From Paraspadella gotoi (lineage: Eukaryota; Chaetognatha), in contig CM119263.1 in NCBI GenBank assembly GCA_051294375.1, positions 24,780,688 to 24,844,687 on the forward strand: DNA of 64,000 bases. Direction: 5' to 3'. A program made the translations under genes and the position numbers. Below are positions 54,628 through 64,000 of the stretch, in pieces. The notes under the pieces were generated by a model. That model made no database searches. It had not been told where the DNA came from and saw only the letters and a program-made list of their open reading frames with translations. Every line of letters starts with the position of its first letter. Position 1 is the first letter of the stretch.

Positions 54628-55811
54628 AAGCTGAAGCAAATGACCAAGTCAAGTTACAAGAATTAAACCATTGGTTCACCGGATTGGCCGAGATGAAACT
54701 CAACAAATTTATTGTGAAAAAAGATAATTACGATGAAAACATCAAGGATGCTCTGGAAACCCTCTGGAAGGTATACGGTAAGAAAAATGCAAGCATCCAT
54801 GACATGTTGAAAGAGGTGTTGAGCAAACCGAAGATTAATTCCGGGAACCGAGTGGAACTGGACAAACTGAAAACCGAACTAGAGAACATCAAGGCCCTAG
54901 CTGAACAAAACGGCAAAGAATTGGACAGGGACACGGTGATCAACGAGATCTTGGAGACCCGCTGCGACTTCTTGAAGACCGACTTCGCGAAAAAGGACGC
55001 CGACCACCAATACGATCATGGAAAAAAGCTAAACTTCGACGACTTCATCGCTTACCTCAAGAAAAGAATCATTTACGAAAAGGGCGCCTACGCCAAACAA
55101 AAGAAGGTCACGGTCGACGTCGCCGCCATCAACGTCAACGAATCTCTTCCGAATTCCAACGGCGGGGGTAAAGCAACGACGATCAAGTCTTCAAGGGTTT
55201 CTCAGGGATCACCACCTCCACCCTCTCGTCCATCTCGAAAGGTGAAAGTTGAAGAAACGAACGTTGCTTTGAATCATGTGAGTGATGTGATGGATAGATG
55301 CTGCCCTTGCTGTAATGAATGGCACTACTTGGAAACATGTTCAACTTTTAAGAAACTTCCAAAGGATGGAAAGATTGATGTAATGAAACGAAATGGTTTG
55401 TGTTTTAGATGTTTGGATAAGAATCATATGGCAAAACAATGCACTGAACCTAAAGAGGCTTGTATGGTTTGTTACGGGTCTCATCATACTATTATGCATG
55501 ATGCTACATCCTTTACTCCAAGGCAGGACCCCACGACATACGCTAAAGTGGTAGCATCATCACCGGCTCGAACCCCGAATCGACCACCACCGAGAAACAC
55601 CAGCCTCAACATGACGCCACTCACTGCTGCTGCTGCAAGGACGCCACCATCGCCAAACACTTCGTCGACGCGACCGGCTACAGCGCCTCNNNNNNNNNNN
55701 NNNNNNNNNNNNNNCGATGAGGAACTCCGACAAAAGTTCCAACGCCTCGTCATTCCATCTACCTCTTTCAATCGTGGAACGAATGATTTTCACAAGTTGC
55801 CTTTAGAGTGA
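54628..55811 (+). pseudogene. gag: BEL/Pao-type gag, copy 2 (5' truncated, zinc knuckles)
   Basis: Starts inside the capsid-like domain (AEANDQVKLQELNHWF) and duplicates 53461-53895 with scattered changes, including a two-codon difference (Gly-Lys missing near EQNGKELDR). It continues to CPCCNEWHYLETC, the CCHC knuckle CFRCLDKNHMAKQC (C-x2-C-x4-H-x4-C, about 55400-55441) and CMVCYGSHHTIMH, the Cys/His series typical of BEL/Pao gag-pol, then a Pro/Thr/Ser linker, a 25-N gap (55690-55714) and a stop at 55811. In a full element, protease and reverse transcriptase would follow; none is seen, so the polyprotein is cut. Confidence 0.75.
55690..55714. other. assembly gap, 25 N
   Basis: Exactly 25 N inside the linker of gag copy 2. 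Confidence 1.
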
Positions 55812-57226
55812 ATCTATCCGCGTTGGCCTCCGCGATGTTTTCTTCCGTCGGGGCGGCTTTGGCGCGATCGTACGAAATCGCTTGAGCCTCCACCACCTGT
55901 CGACGTTGAGGTTCTGAAGGAAGACGTTGCATTCCTGAGGGGCGGGCTCGTCGGGAATGAGCATGTCCGCCGTGAAGAAGGTTGTCGATATCTCGGATGG
56001 CTAAGTTTGGGAGAGGGTATCAGCCGGCCGTCTTGAAGTCGTCGATGTCTTCCTCTTTCGCCGCACTAGAGCGAGCTTGATCTCGTCTTACAAACGAGGG
56101 CGAAGTCCACAAAAGACGCCGAAGGGGAGTTCCTTGAAGGCTTCGGCACTCGAGCTTCTCGACGTATTTTTGATTGCTGGCGCGCTTATTCTTCCCGTTC
56201 CTATTCGTCCGCCGGGATGGCATAAAAGACGGCGTTGAAGTCGAAGGAAGGCTTCGCGAAGATCGGTGGCAGCCGACAAACGCAAAGACGAAGAAATAAA
56301 ACAAGTCGAAACCGGACTTCAATCTCACTGCCAGTTTCGAGAAGGAGCGGCGATGCACAATCCGTCGACGTGTCCAAAATTACGCCGACGGCGTCGTCGC
56401 TAGTCCGAGGATCCCTAATCGCAATGAAAGCAGTCCCGAAGGCGCCGCCGGATCCTTACGTCCGTCGAAGGCGTTGCAAGGGCCTTCGATTGATGGAAAC
56501 GTCGACTCGTTCGACACCTAGAGATCGACGCAGGTGGATCTTCTTCCGGGAGTCCGCAAACTCCGCCGAGGATTAAGAGAGCCTTCGACGAAGCACTTGA
56601 GCAGGTGTCCGCAAAGAAGAACTTCTAAATGTTATTGAACTAAGTTTCTGAAGCCATATTAAACAAAAAGAGATGCTTCTCTTCATAGAAAAGTCCACAA
56701 AACCAAGCGATCCAACGAAAAAATAAGATTCCGAGATATCTGATAAGAGTCTAAATGCTCTGAAAGAGAACTAAAAACCCAGTGAACACTTGAGATCTGA
56801 AGATGCCACGCTCGGCTAGATTCGATAAATCTTAATCGAAATCTATCGAAATCACGGGCACCAATCAGAATCAGCTGTACACTGCCTTCGGAATTCTGTA
56901 CTTAGGTATAAACAAAAGAGAAAGCCTAAAAGATGTCGTGTCGATCGCTAGAAGGTGGCATTTTCGATGTCAGTAATAAAGAGCAAAAGAGCAAACGGGG
57001 AAAAGGTAGAGAAGCGGATTTCCTCGAATATTAAAGATAGTTATTTCGTACACCCTTTATTTTCCCCTCGTCATAATGGTCATTGCCAATGCCACATTGC
57101 AGTCAGCAATGACGTTTCAACCAGCCAAAGCAACTTTGGTCTCGGGATCCGCGACATTGACTGTGAGGATCAAAAGTCAAGGTTCGTCGAACAAATCAGT
57201 GATGGTGGAGCGCAGTGTTCACATAC
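55812..57226. other. unassigned, less AT-rich; several short frames
   Basis: Both strands have open frames of about 110 codons (56020-56358 minus; 56235-56576 plus), but neither has a recognisable domain. A minus-strand frame over about 55815-56000 reads protein-like (EAQAISYDRAKAAPTEENIA) and may be a fragment of a separate gene. No confident gene. Confidence 0.3.
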
Positions 57227-57367
57227 CTGCTCGTCGTGAAGCTGCTCAAGAATCCTCACAACGAAAGGCGTTAGAATTATATATGTTTCTTTCACAACAT
57301 GATTAACATAATCCTTAGAAAGCGACCATTTCTTTTCCGTCTTTTTCATCTGCTTCTGAATGAGCAA
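57227..57367 (-). CDS. possible internal exon
   Basis: Minus-strand frame reading KETYIILTPFVVRILEQLHD and ending at a textbook donor CAG|GTATGT (57227/57226). No ATG context or partner exon could be identified, and no family recognised. Confidence 0.25.
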
Positions 57368-58816
57368 TCAGAGACGAGATTTTCTAAGGAAGAGCGGAGG
57401 CCAGAGAAAGAAGAGAAAGAGAGGTCTTAAACTTAACATCGAGAAATTATAATCCTACTTTCTATCAGATGGGTTTTCTTTTAAAACCCCAATTCTTTTA
57501 AAACCCCGATTCGTGAAAATCCTGCGTCAATCCCTCCCTTTTTCCTACCCCCTTAACCCACCCCTCCTACCCACCTTAAACCACTCTCACCTTACCGCAC
57601 CTCCACGCCACACCCTTACTACCCCGATTCTTGAAATGGTTTAAATCGAATTCCGCCTTTCAAAGATTTCGAGAGCGAGAAGGTTAAATTTCCCCCATTA
57701 TTTTGGAAGGTTTTTTTTAGGCGAAAAAAACATTTTCTTTTTCCATTGTTCTTTCTTTTTTTTTCTTTTTTTTTCTTTCCCTTCTTTTCTTTTTCCTTTG
57801 TTCTTTTCTTTTTTTATATTTTTTTTCGTTTCTTTTTACTTCAAAATATTTTTCCTTTTCGGTTATTTTTTTATTGCTCTTTTTTCTCTTTCTTTTTTTT
57901 TCCTTTCCTTTCCTTTTTTCCTTTGTCCCGTTTCACTCGTGATCAGGCGCTGATGGGTGAGATGAAGACAAAGTTTTAACCGATGCTTTCGCTACGTGAG
58001 TACGTGACTGAGAAAAAACATATAACACGGGTGATATTTAGTTTATAAAAGATTAGTTAAAAATACTCGACATAGCATGAACTGATAATTTTGGTAAAAC
58101 GTGTTTTAGCGGAATTTTATATTAAATTGGTTTTCTCTCTTTTTTCTCTCTCTCTCTTTCTCTCTTCTTTCTCTTCTCTCTCTCTCTCATCTCTCTCTTC
58201 TCTCTCTCTTCTTCTCTCTCTCTCGGTTTCGCTCTCCGCTGAAGGGGTAAAGGAAGAAAAATGAGTCCATACTATCTTTCAAAAATGACTCAGATTTGTC
58301 CATATATAATGTCGTTGAAATGTGATTAAGATTAAAAACCTGAAGAAATAAAAATATCACAAGCGATTCTTTTCTTTGTTATCTAATTTTTTTTTTAAAT
58401 TTCGTTCATTTATACTTTCGATTATATTATATAGTTTTTTCTTTCTTTGCTAAACTATAAACTTATCTTGTCTTGTCTTTCTTTCTTTCTCGCATAGCCT
58501 GTCTTTCCTGTTCTTGTCTTCTTCTTGTCTTTTCTTTCTTTCTGTGATCTCTTTCTTTCTTTTCTTTTCTTTTTCTTATCTTTTCTTTCTTTGCTCACTC
58601 TCTCTTGTCTATCTTTTCATATCTCATTCATTCATCTATTTCATATTTAGTATTCATCTAGAACATTGTTGTTGCTAATCGAAATCTTTTGTCTACATTT
58701 TTTTACGTAATTCGCGAGCTTAAAAATCTTAATCAATTAATGTTCATTTTTTCGTTAGTGGTCGTCTCAGCAACATCCTCGGGCATTGCCGTCAGCTCGA
58801 TTTGCGGGCTAATTCT
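57368..58816. other. pyrimidine-rich, non-coding stretch
   Basis: Pro/C-rich low complexity at 57530-57620, a T/C-rich tract at about 57720-57930, (CT)n at 58130-58240, and CTTT repeats at 58470-58620. No gene supported. Confidence 0.5.
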
Positions 58817-59434
58817 ATGTCGACATGTGTTTCATCGGTTGAAAGCATAGGATCGACAGGACGCTCCGTATCCGCCGCAGCACGGATGACGACGACGCAG
58901 AAGGAATCGGGATTTGACGCCCAACCTGTCCTTCAGCTGCAAACCATCCCGACGACGACTACGTTGCGTCCAACCCGACCATTATCGTCCCCTCCACCGG
59001 CTCTAGAAGATGACGTCGAATCAGCAACGTCCGTTATTTTCCTGTTTGACGCCGTTTCGGCATTGACGGATGATCAGCGCACAGAGAGAAATATCAACTT
59101 CACTCATGCAACTATCGACAACGAAGATGTGGATGCGTTAGCCCAGGAGTTGCCAGCCGGGTCTGGCGCTTTGCTCAGCATCGCAGCACGGCCTGCCGCG
59201 GCATCTCCAGGGACGACGTCGCCAATTACATCTGGATCGACGAGAGAACAGAGTCTTCAATCAAACATCAATCTTGTCGCCAACGAGAATTCAAATGGTA
59301 GCTCGATTATTGATGAAGCGTCTCGCGTCGGCGTCGATGGAAGTGCGCAGGATTTGTGTTTAGTTTCGACTCTTCATGGAGCATCAGATAGATTGAGAGA
59401 GTTGCGTGAATCAGCGCGAGAAAAGAACGATTGA
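58817..59434 (+). CDS. unidentified Ser/Thr/Ala-rich frame
   Basis: ATG 58817 (MSTCVSSVESIGSTG), open for 205 codons. Composition is Ser, Thr, Ala and Pro-rich with polar stretches (TTTTLRPTRPLSSPPPALED, SNINLVANENSNGSS) and an acidic segment; the end DRLRELRESAREKND looks helical. No Cys/His cluster, signal peptide or membrane helix. It might be the N-terminal, gag-like part of a retroelement or a host gene exon. Chance cannot be excluded. Confidence 0.4.
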   Translation: MSTCVSSVESIGSTGRSVSAAARMTTTQKESGFDAQPVLQLQTIPTTTTLRPTRPLSSPPPALEDDVESATSVIFLFDAVSALTDDQRTERNINFTHATIDNEDVDALAQELPAGSGALLSIAARPAAASPGTTSPITSGSTREQSLQSNINLVANENSNGSSIIDEASRVGVDGSAQDLCLVSTLHGASDRLRELRESAREKND

Positions 59435-62303
59435 ATTCCCTCCGCTGCCGCCGCCGTAAGCAAAGTCGGACGAGAATGGAAAGAATTGAGAGAAGAAGTG
59501 AAGATTTGCATTAGCCACGCCTACAGCAGTGCGCACGGAAAGATGTCTACTAATCCATAGACTGACCGCAATTCCATCATGCAAACATCAACTGCGTCGC
59601 ACGTCGAGAGCTTAAGTGATCAGGCTCAGCTACTGCTCGCTTCGGCTACGTCATTGAATGCGTGACGAGACGTCTCAGCTCGTCAACTCACTACCTGACT
59701 CTACTCACTCCTATATACCGCTTCATCGGTACACTATCATCACACAATCCAGTATACATCCGTAGACATATCACTGCTCCCATGTGAGCAAATCGCCGGT
59801 CACGTCTCATCAAAGTCGGCCGTCAATGCGTTCGACAGCACCGTCGATCATCAATCGTTCGGAAACCGGGAACCTGGACTGCGAGATCGGACGGCGCGGG
59901 ACCGTTGACACCGCGGACCGATGCGCTTTCGCGGCCGTGCCGCTGCACGCCAAGTCCGCCAATCTCTATTGCCACATGGTAATTCTCTTGCGCACGGCAG
60001 ATAAAAGCGAGGGCGAACAACTCTTCAATCAGAAGCAATTCGTCCGTCCTACTGAGGCCGCTGCAAGAGACACGAGCCGGAGTGAAATCCTTCTTAACCC
60101 CCTCCAAGTTCCACGGCCCTCCTGCCTGCGAGCGTTCTTGCCGCTGCGGCGCTTGACCGCCGAAACACGCCGTCGGCATCATCCAATTCGAACGAGACCG
60201 TCATCTCAGCACGAACATTTTGCGCTTCAAACGGTTATCTGCTCGCCCGATCAAGCACGAATCCCAAACGGCTCATCCTTTCGATCGCGGCGCCACGTTC
60301 GGAGGTCAACGCCTGTCGCACTCTCGGCGCCCGCTCCCTGCCCAATGCGCGACGCAGGGCTTTCTCTTGGAGATTCCGATACGCTCAAACACGCTCGTCC
60401 TTACAAACTGTCTATCCAGTCAGCCACACGGCGCTCAAGATACCATGCCTGCGGCTCTCACGTGTCACCTCGGGTGAGACTCTTAGCTTACCTGGAGCAC
60501 GAACACTATAATATTTACGTCGCGTTGCCGCGTGGAGGGCGCTACGGATCCAATGAAGCGCGATATATATATAAGAGGAGATCGTTTCGACTCTCACGCT
60601 CAGCCTGCGGTGTCTCTGCCGTCTCGAAGCACCGATCTATCGCCAGCGCTATGATCCATCGAACGATTACTACACATTCGTGCTCAGTGATCGTACGACT
60701 GTACCTCCGACTACACTACGCCGGCTGTACATCTCCTCTGACGATACGACCTCCCATAAGCCGTTCTCAAGACGAATGGGGAATGAGCGCGACGACGGCC
60801 GGAGAAATGATGAACAGATATCCTCGCGCCCAAAGCTCGATCGAAAGGACTCAGCGGGTCATCATGGTCTTTGTCACTTTGCAGCAGGTGTACGACCTCG
60901 CGAAGGAGACGGACCGACTCGCAGACCTCGAACCGTGCGGCCGTCATGGTGGATCTGCTCGCCAAACGGATCCCACACTTCAGTAGGCTGGCGCAACAAA
61001 AAATGGTCTATTTTAAGCACTAGTAAGATCTGATATCGTCCATTCTACTTATGATCGATATTTACTCTCATCTATATGACTTCATATAACTCAAGTGATA
61101 AAGCTTTATATATACGACGGCCGAAAAAATGGGAAGCATCCCGCTGAATGCGCTACGAGCAAGAGCGAGGATCGGCGGCGAGTCAAACGCGTCGCATCAG
61201 CGTCAAATCATCGCTGAAGAAAGAAAATCGCTTCGGTGGCCCGCTCAGCCGTTCCTGCATCAAAACAGGACGACGCGTCTTCTAAAGTCGCGTCGGTCGT
61301 CCACGCCGGGCATCGAGAACTTTCTATTGCCATGCTCACATTTGCAAGAGAACGCCACTATTCTTGCATCAGTGCGAGAAACTAATTCAGACGTATAGTG
61401 GCCCGCACGGATCGTTCGGAAAACTGTTGCCGTCTCTCAAGCCCGCTGCTTCAAACTGCTTGGGGAAAGCGGTCATCGTGTCGAAAATGCCCTGACAAAG
61501 GAGCGTGCTGCTTTGCGACAAAAATCATCATCCGCTCCTCCATTCAGACGGTTTTGAGCCCCGTCGAAGATGCGGGGATTTTCAAAAGTATCTTCAGCAA
61601 TTCCACATCAAAGACACAGCGGAGAATCTACGAGTCTGCGCGCCGCCAGCCAAAGAATCTTCGGACCGGCGCGTGTGTTAAGCTACGTTGACTTTGCTGT
61701 TTTAGTCGCCGAGCGGGGGCGCGTTTCCGCCGCGGCGCGCCCCATCGCATCTCGGACGTCGTTCGAGCAACGACAGTTCACTTGTTTATTTGGATATAGG
61801 GAGATATTGCGTTTTTTTGTTTTAAAATATCCGTATTTACAAAGTGAGTAAAAATCAGCTTAGTCTCGTTAAAATATTTTTTCTCGGCTCTGAGTCTACA
61901 CTCCCTAGCCAAAGGTGGAAAAATTGAAGATTTCTTCAGTTGACGACGTTAAGTGCTCCACGGCAGGAGCTACGATAGTCTCGATGCTTGCGCTGTGCGC
62001 GACGTTCTGCAGTTTGGTACGACGCTCAATGCGCGAGAAAAGATTTCTCTTTTTTATTCATCTCGTGGAAGACGAGAATCGAATTTGCCGCGGTAGAAAG
62101 TTTCCTTCTCTACAAAGATGCCGGGACCGTCGACGATCAATCGGCACATGGGGTCGTCGAGCCCGCGGAAATTCATTGACAACCTGACTTCCGTATCGAT
62201 GTCGACAACGTGCAGCTCAGCCTGCCAACATCTCCTTGATCACAGGCGGTCGTGTGCTTCGATCGGTTATTCTTCTCTGACAGCTTTCCCATTAGACAGC
62301 TTC
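59435..62303. other. unassigned region with fragmented frames
   Basis: Long plus-strand frame at 59784-60986 and shorter ones at 61129-61398, 61398-61691 and 61570-61851. The last three overlap in different frames, and some stretches look protein-like (SGHRVENALTKERAALRQKS in a frame around 61440-61560), which suggests a decayed or frameshifted coding region. No reverse transcriptase, integrase, transposase or other motif was recognised on either strand. Confidence 0.3.
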
Positions 62304-63773
62304 TTATAGTGAGTTTTCTGCAACTTTTTCCGCAACTTTTCCAGCAGCTTCCCCCTCAGCTTTTCCAGCAGCTTCTCTCACAATTTTTTCCGCAACTTTT
62401 CCAGCAGCTTTTTCCGTAACTTTTTCCGCGATATTTTCTGCTACTTCTTCTTCGACTTTTTCGCCAACTTCTTCAGCCACTTCTTTCTCAGAATCATCTT
62501 CAACTTTTTCAGCCACTTCATTTTCAGCAACTTCTCCTTCAGCAACTTTTTCTTCCGGATCTACTTTCTGTTCCAACAGCCTGGGCACGAGAGATGATCC
62601 AGTTCTGTAAATGGGTTCTGGCGGCGCACATGTCGGCACTGGCGCGGCGCGGCGCTCCTCTTGGCGGCGCTCCTCTCGGCGGCGCTCCTCCCGGCGGCTT
62701 TCCTCCCAGCGGCGCTCCTCCCGGCGGCGCTCTTTCAATTGGAACTCCTCAAGTCGGTACTCCTCCAAACGGCACTCATGGCGGCGCTCCTCTCGGCGGC
62801 GCTCTTTCAATCGGCACTCATCCATGTGGCACTCCTCCCGGCGGCGATCCTCTCGTTTACAAGAACAATTACAAGACTCACACGGCGGTGATAATCCGAT
62901 AAACGACGACGGTATTCTGATAACCGGTGTAACATGTGACTCAGCAGCTTTTTCTGGTGACTCAGGACGCGGCGGCGGCGGCGGCGGGCGAGCCGGCGGC
63001 TCACTCGGCTTTAACGGGATCGACGGGGGCACGAACGGCTGTACGGGCGGCGGAACTGGAATCGGTATGGGTTTCAGCGCGGATAACGGCATGTACGGCG
63101 GCGGTACCTCCGGCGGCGTTACTATCGGCGCGGCGGCGAGTAACTCGATCATTTTTCTCCCCATCTCTTGAAAACGTAAGAAAAAACTTCGACCTTGAAC
63201 TTCTCCCTCGTTATCCTTTTCTGTTCCCGACTCCCTTACCGCGGATATTATTGTCTTTGGTACAGTTGTCGACGCTGCATCTTCGTTAACCGGATCGCTG
63301 TGGTTCATCTCTTCGTTCCGACGGACCTCTCGGCGGCGCTCCTCGATGCGTCGTTGCTCAAGGCGGCGTGCTTCCAAGCGGCACTCCTCGCGGCGGCGCT
63401 CCTTCAGGCGCTCCTCGTAGCAACGCTCATCATGACGGCGCAGTTTTTCTTTCACTATTCTTTCCTCCTTTTCGATTCTTAGTTCCCTCGCCTCTAACTC
63501 TATCCTCCTTTCCTCCAATGCTATATTCGCTCTCTCATTCTCCACTTTATCCAGAACGAGTAGCAGCCTTTGACGAACTGTCTCACGAGATGATTTGGAC
63601 GACGTACGGGACGCTGGTTTCATCGACGGCGGAGCACTAATCTTTGACTTGACGGATTTCTCCGTGCGGATCGGCGATACGGGAATGTCGGGCGACGCTT
63701 CCAGCCCAACAATTATCTTCCTCTTTGGTTTTCTCTCTTTCTTTTTTGCTTTTTGTTCTCTCTTCTCCTTCAT
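62304..63773 (-). CDS. 489-aa Arg/Glu-repeat protein with PPPY motif
   Basis: Open from ATG 63773 to TAG 62304. Residues 1-60 are basic (KKERKPKRK). Two arrays of (R/K)(R/E)E(E/C)R(R/L)-type repeats, about 119-154 and 307-376, predict long charged helices. Between them are a Pro-rich segment with VPPPY (223-227), PPPPPPRPESP (264-273) and CESCNCSC (298-305). Residues 405-489 are (V/A)AEK(V/E) repeats. At DNA level the arrays are near-tandem 12-15-mers around CGGCGGCGCTCCT. PPxY binds WW-domain proteins and serves as a budding motif in retroviral gags; relevance here is unknown. No homologue recognised. Confidence 0.5.
   Translation of the reverse strand: MKEKREQKAKKKERKPKRKIIVGLEASPDIPVSPIRTEKSVKSKISAPPSMKPASRTSSKSSRETVRQRLLLVLDKVENERANIALEERRIELEARELRIEKEERIVKEKLRRHDERCYEERLKERRREECRLEARRLEQRRIEERRREVRRNEEMNHSDPVNEDAASTTVPKTIISAVRESGTEKDNEGEVQGRSFFLRFQEMGRKMIELLAAAPIVTPPEVPPPYMPLSALKPIPIPVPPPVQPFVPPSIPLKPSEPPARPPPPPPRPESPEKAAESHVTPVIRIPSSFIGLSPPCESCNCSCKREDRRREECHMDECRLKERRREERRHECRLEEYRLEEFQLKERRREERRWEESRREERRREERRQEERRAAPVPTCAPPEPIYRTGSSLVPRLLEQKVDPEEKVAEGEVAENEVAEKVEDDSEKEVAEEVGEKVEEEVAENIAEKVTEKAAGKVAEKIVREAAGKAEGEAAGKVAEKVAENSL
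62640..62850. repeat. coding minisatellite, CGGCGGCGCTCCT-type
   Basis: Degenerate 12-15-bp tandem units encoding the second Arg/Glu array of the minus-strand frame; a smaller block lies at about 63325-63440. Confidence 0.75.
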
Positions 63774-64000
63774 ATTTCTCTTTCTCTATTTTCTCTATTT
63801 CCCTTTCCCTCCTCTTTTCCTTTCTCCTTTTCCTCCTCCTTCTCCTCTTCCTCCCTCCTCTTTTCATTTTCTATCCCAAACCGGGAGTTCGATCGAAGTT
63901 CCTCGACGATTTATAATTCAATTAAATGAGGAGTCGAGATGCCCAAACGCGGAATAGAAGAGCCACCCCATCGCCAACTAGATTCTCGATCGCTCTCTCT
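63774..64000. other. pyrimidine-rich end of window
   Basis: Strongly T/C-rich to about 63870. The minus-strand frame of the 489-aa protein may extend upstream through it, but low complexity makes this undecidable. Confidence 0.3.

Noticed and set aside
53887-54666. Frames running through N blocks
   Set aside because: Open only because N's contain no stops.
59784-60986. 400-codon plus-strand frame as a gene
   Set aside because: No recognisable domain, no ATG at its start, composition rich in Arg/Ser/Pro and competing frames; left as unassigned.
62640-63440. CRISPR-like or regulatory array from regular CGGCGGCGCTCCT spacing
   Set aside because: Units are contiguous 12-15-mers in a coding frame without unique spacers; it is a coding minisatellite.

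Overview
The window is eukaryotic, AT-rich DNA from an invertebrate-like genome. The signs are short GT-AG introns, many (CT)n, (GGAC)n and (AATT)n microsatellites, a BEL/Pao-type retrotransposon gag, and several copies of a Polinton/Maverick-like (adintovirus-like) virus-derived element. I cannot name the host; arthropod-like is a guess. No rRNA, intact tRNA, CRISPR or bacterial gene was seen.

Element 1 (about 0.3-13.4 kb). The plus strand carries a small accessory gene and a long, frameshifted protein-primed-type DNA polymerase B (2199-6246). Facing it on the minus strand is a compact capsid module: a basic core-like protein, a double-jelly-roll (hexon-type) major capsid protein (MCP) with one phase-0 intron, a 102-aa protein ending in Cys-Cys-Cys-Phe, a coiled-coil protein, a Gln-rich/acidic protein of about 620 aa, a linker-histone-like winged-helix protein and a Lys-rich/acidic protein.

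A 13.6-31.0 kb stretch has the texture of uncorrected long reads. It holds a complex interspersed repeat, two unidentified three-exon minus-strand genes and the front of a zinc-finger gene. Nearly all of it appears twice as a tandem copy of about 7.9 kb, probably an assembly artefact.

Element 2 (about 27.6-39.8 kb) has the zinc-finger gene, two small accessory genes and a diverged polymerase gene split by a 2.7-kb repeat insertion. At 39.756 kb the polymerase stops at an N gap. It is followed by an inverted, almost identical copy of element 1's capsid module plus polymerase 3' end (39.78-46.16 kb), a noisy third copy of the polymerase 3' end (46.5-48.2 kb), and a diverged, partly decayed capsid module (48.2-51.2 kb). 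The last may be the true 3' half of element 2.

From 51.2 to 55.8 kb lie two pieced-together copies of a BEL/Pao gag. From 55.8 to 64 kb the sequence is less AT-rich and mostly unassigned, apart from one 489-codon, highly repetitive Arg/Glu-rich reading frame with a PPPY motif.

The elements combine a replication arm (polymerase plus accessory proteins, one with a PCNA-binding-like motif) with a virion arm (MCP, core and DNA-binding proteins). No integrase, packaging ATPase or maturation protease was recognised here. Several breaks sit at homopolymers, next to N gaps or differ between near-identical copies, so assembly error and biological decay cannot be fully separated. Reading frames are described as broken where they are broken, and no repaired versions are given.
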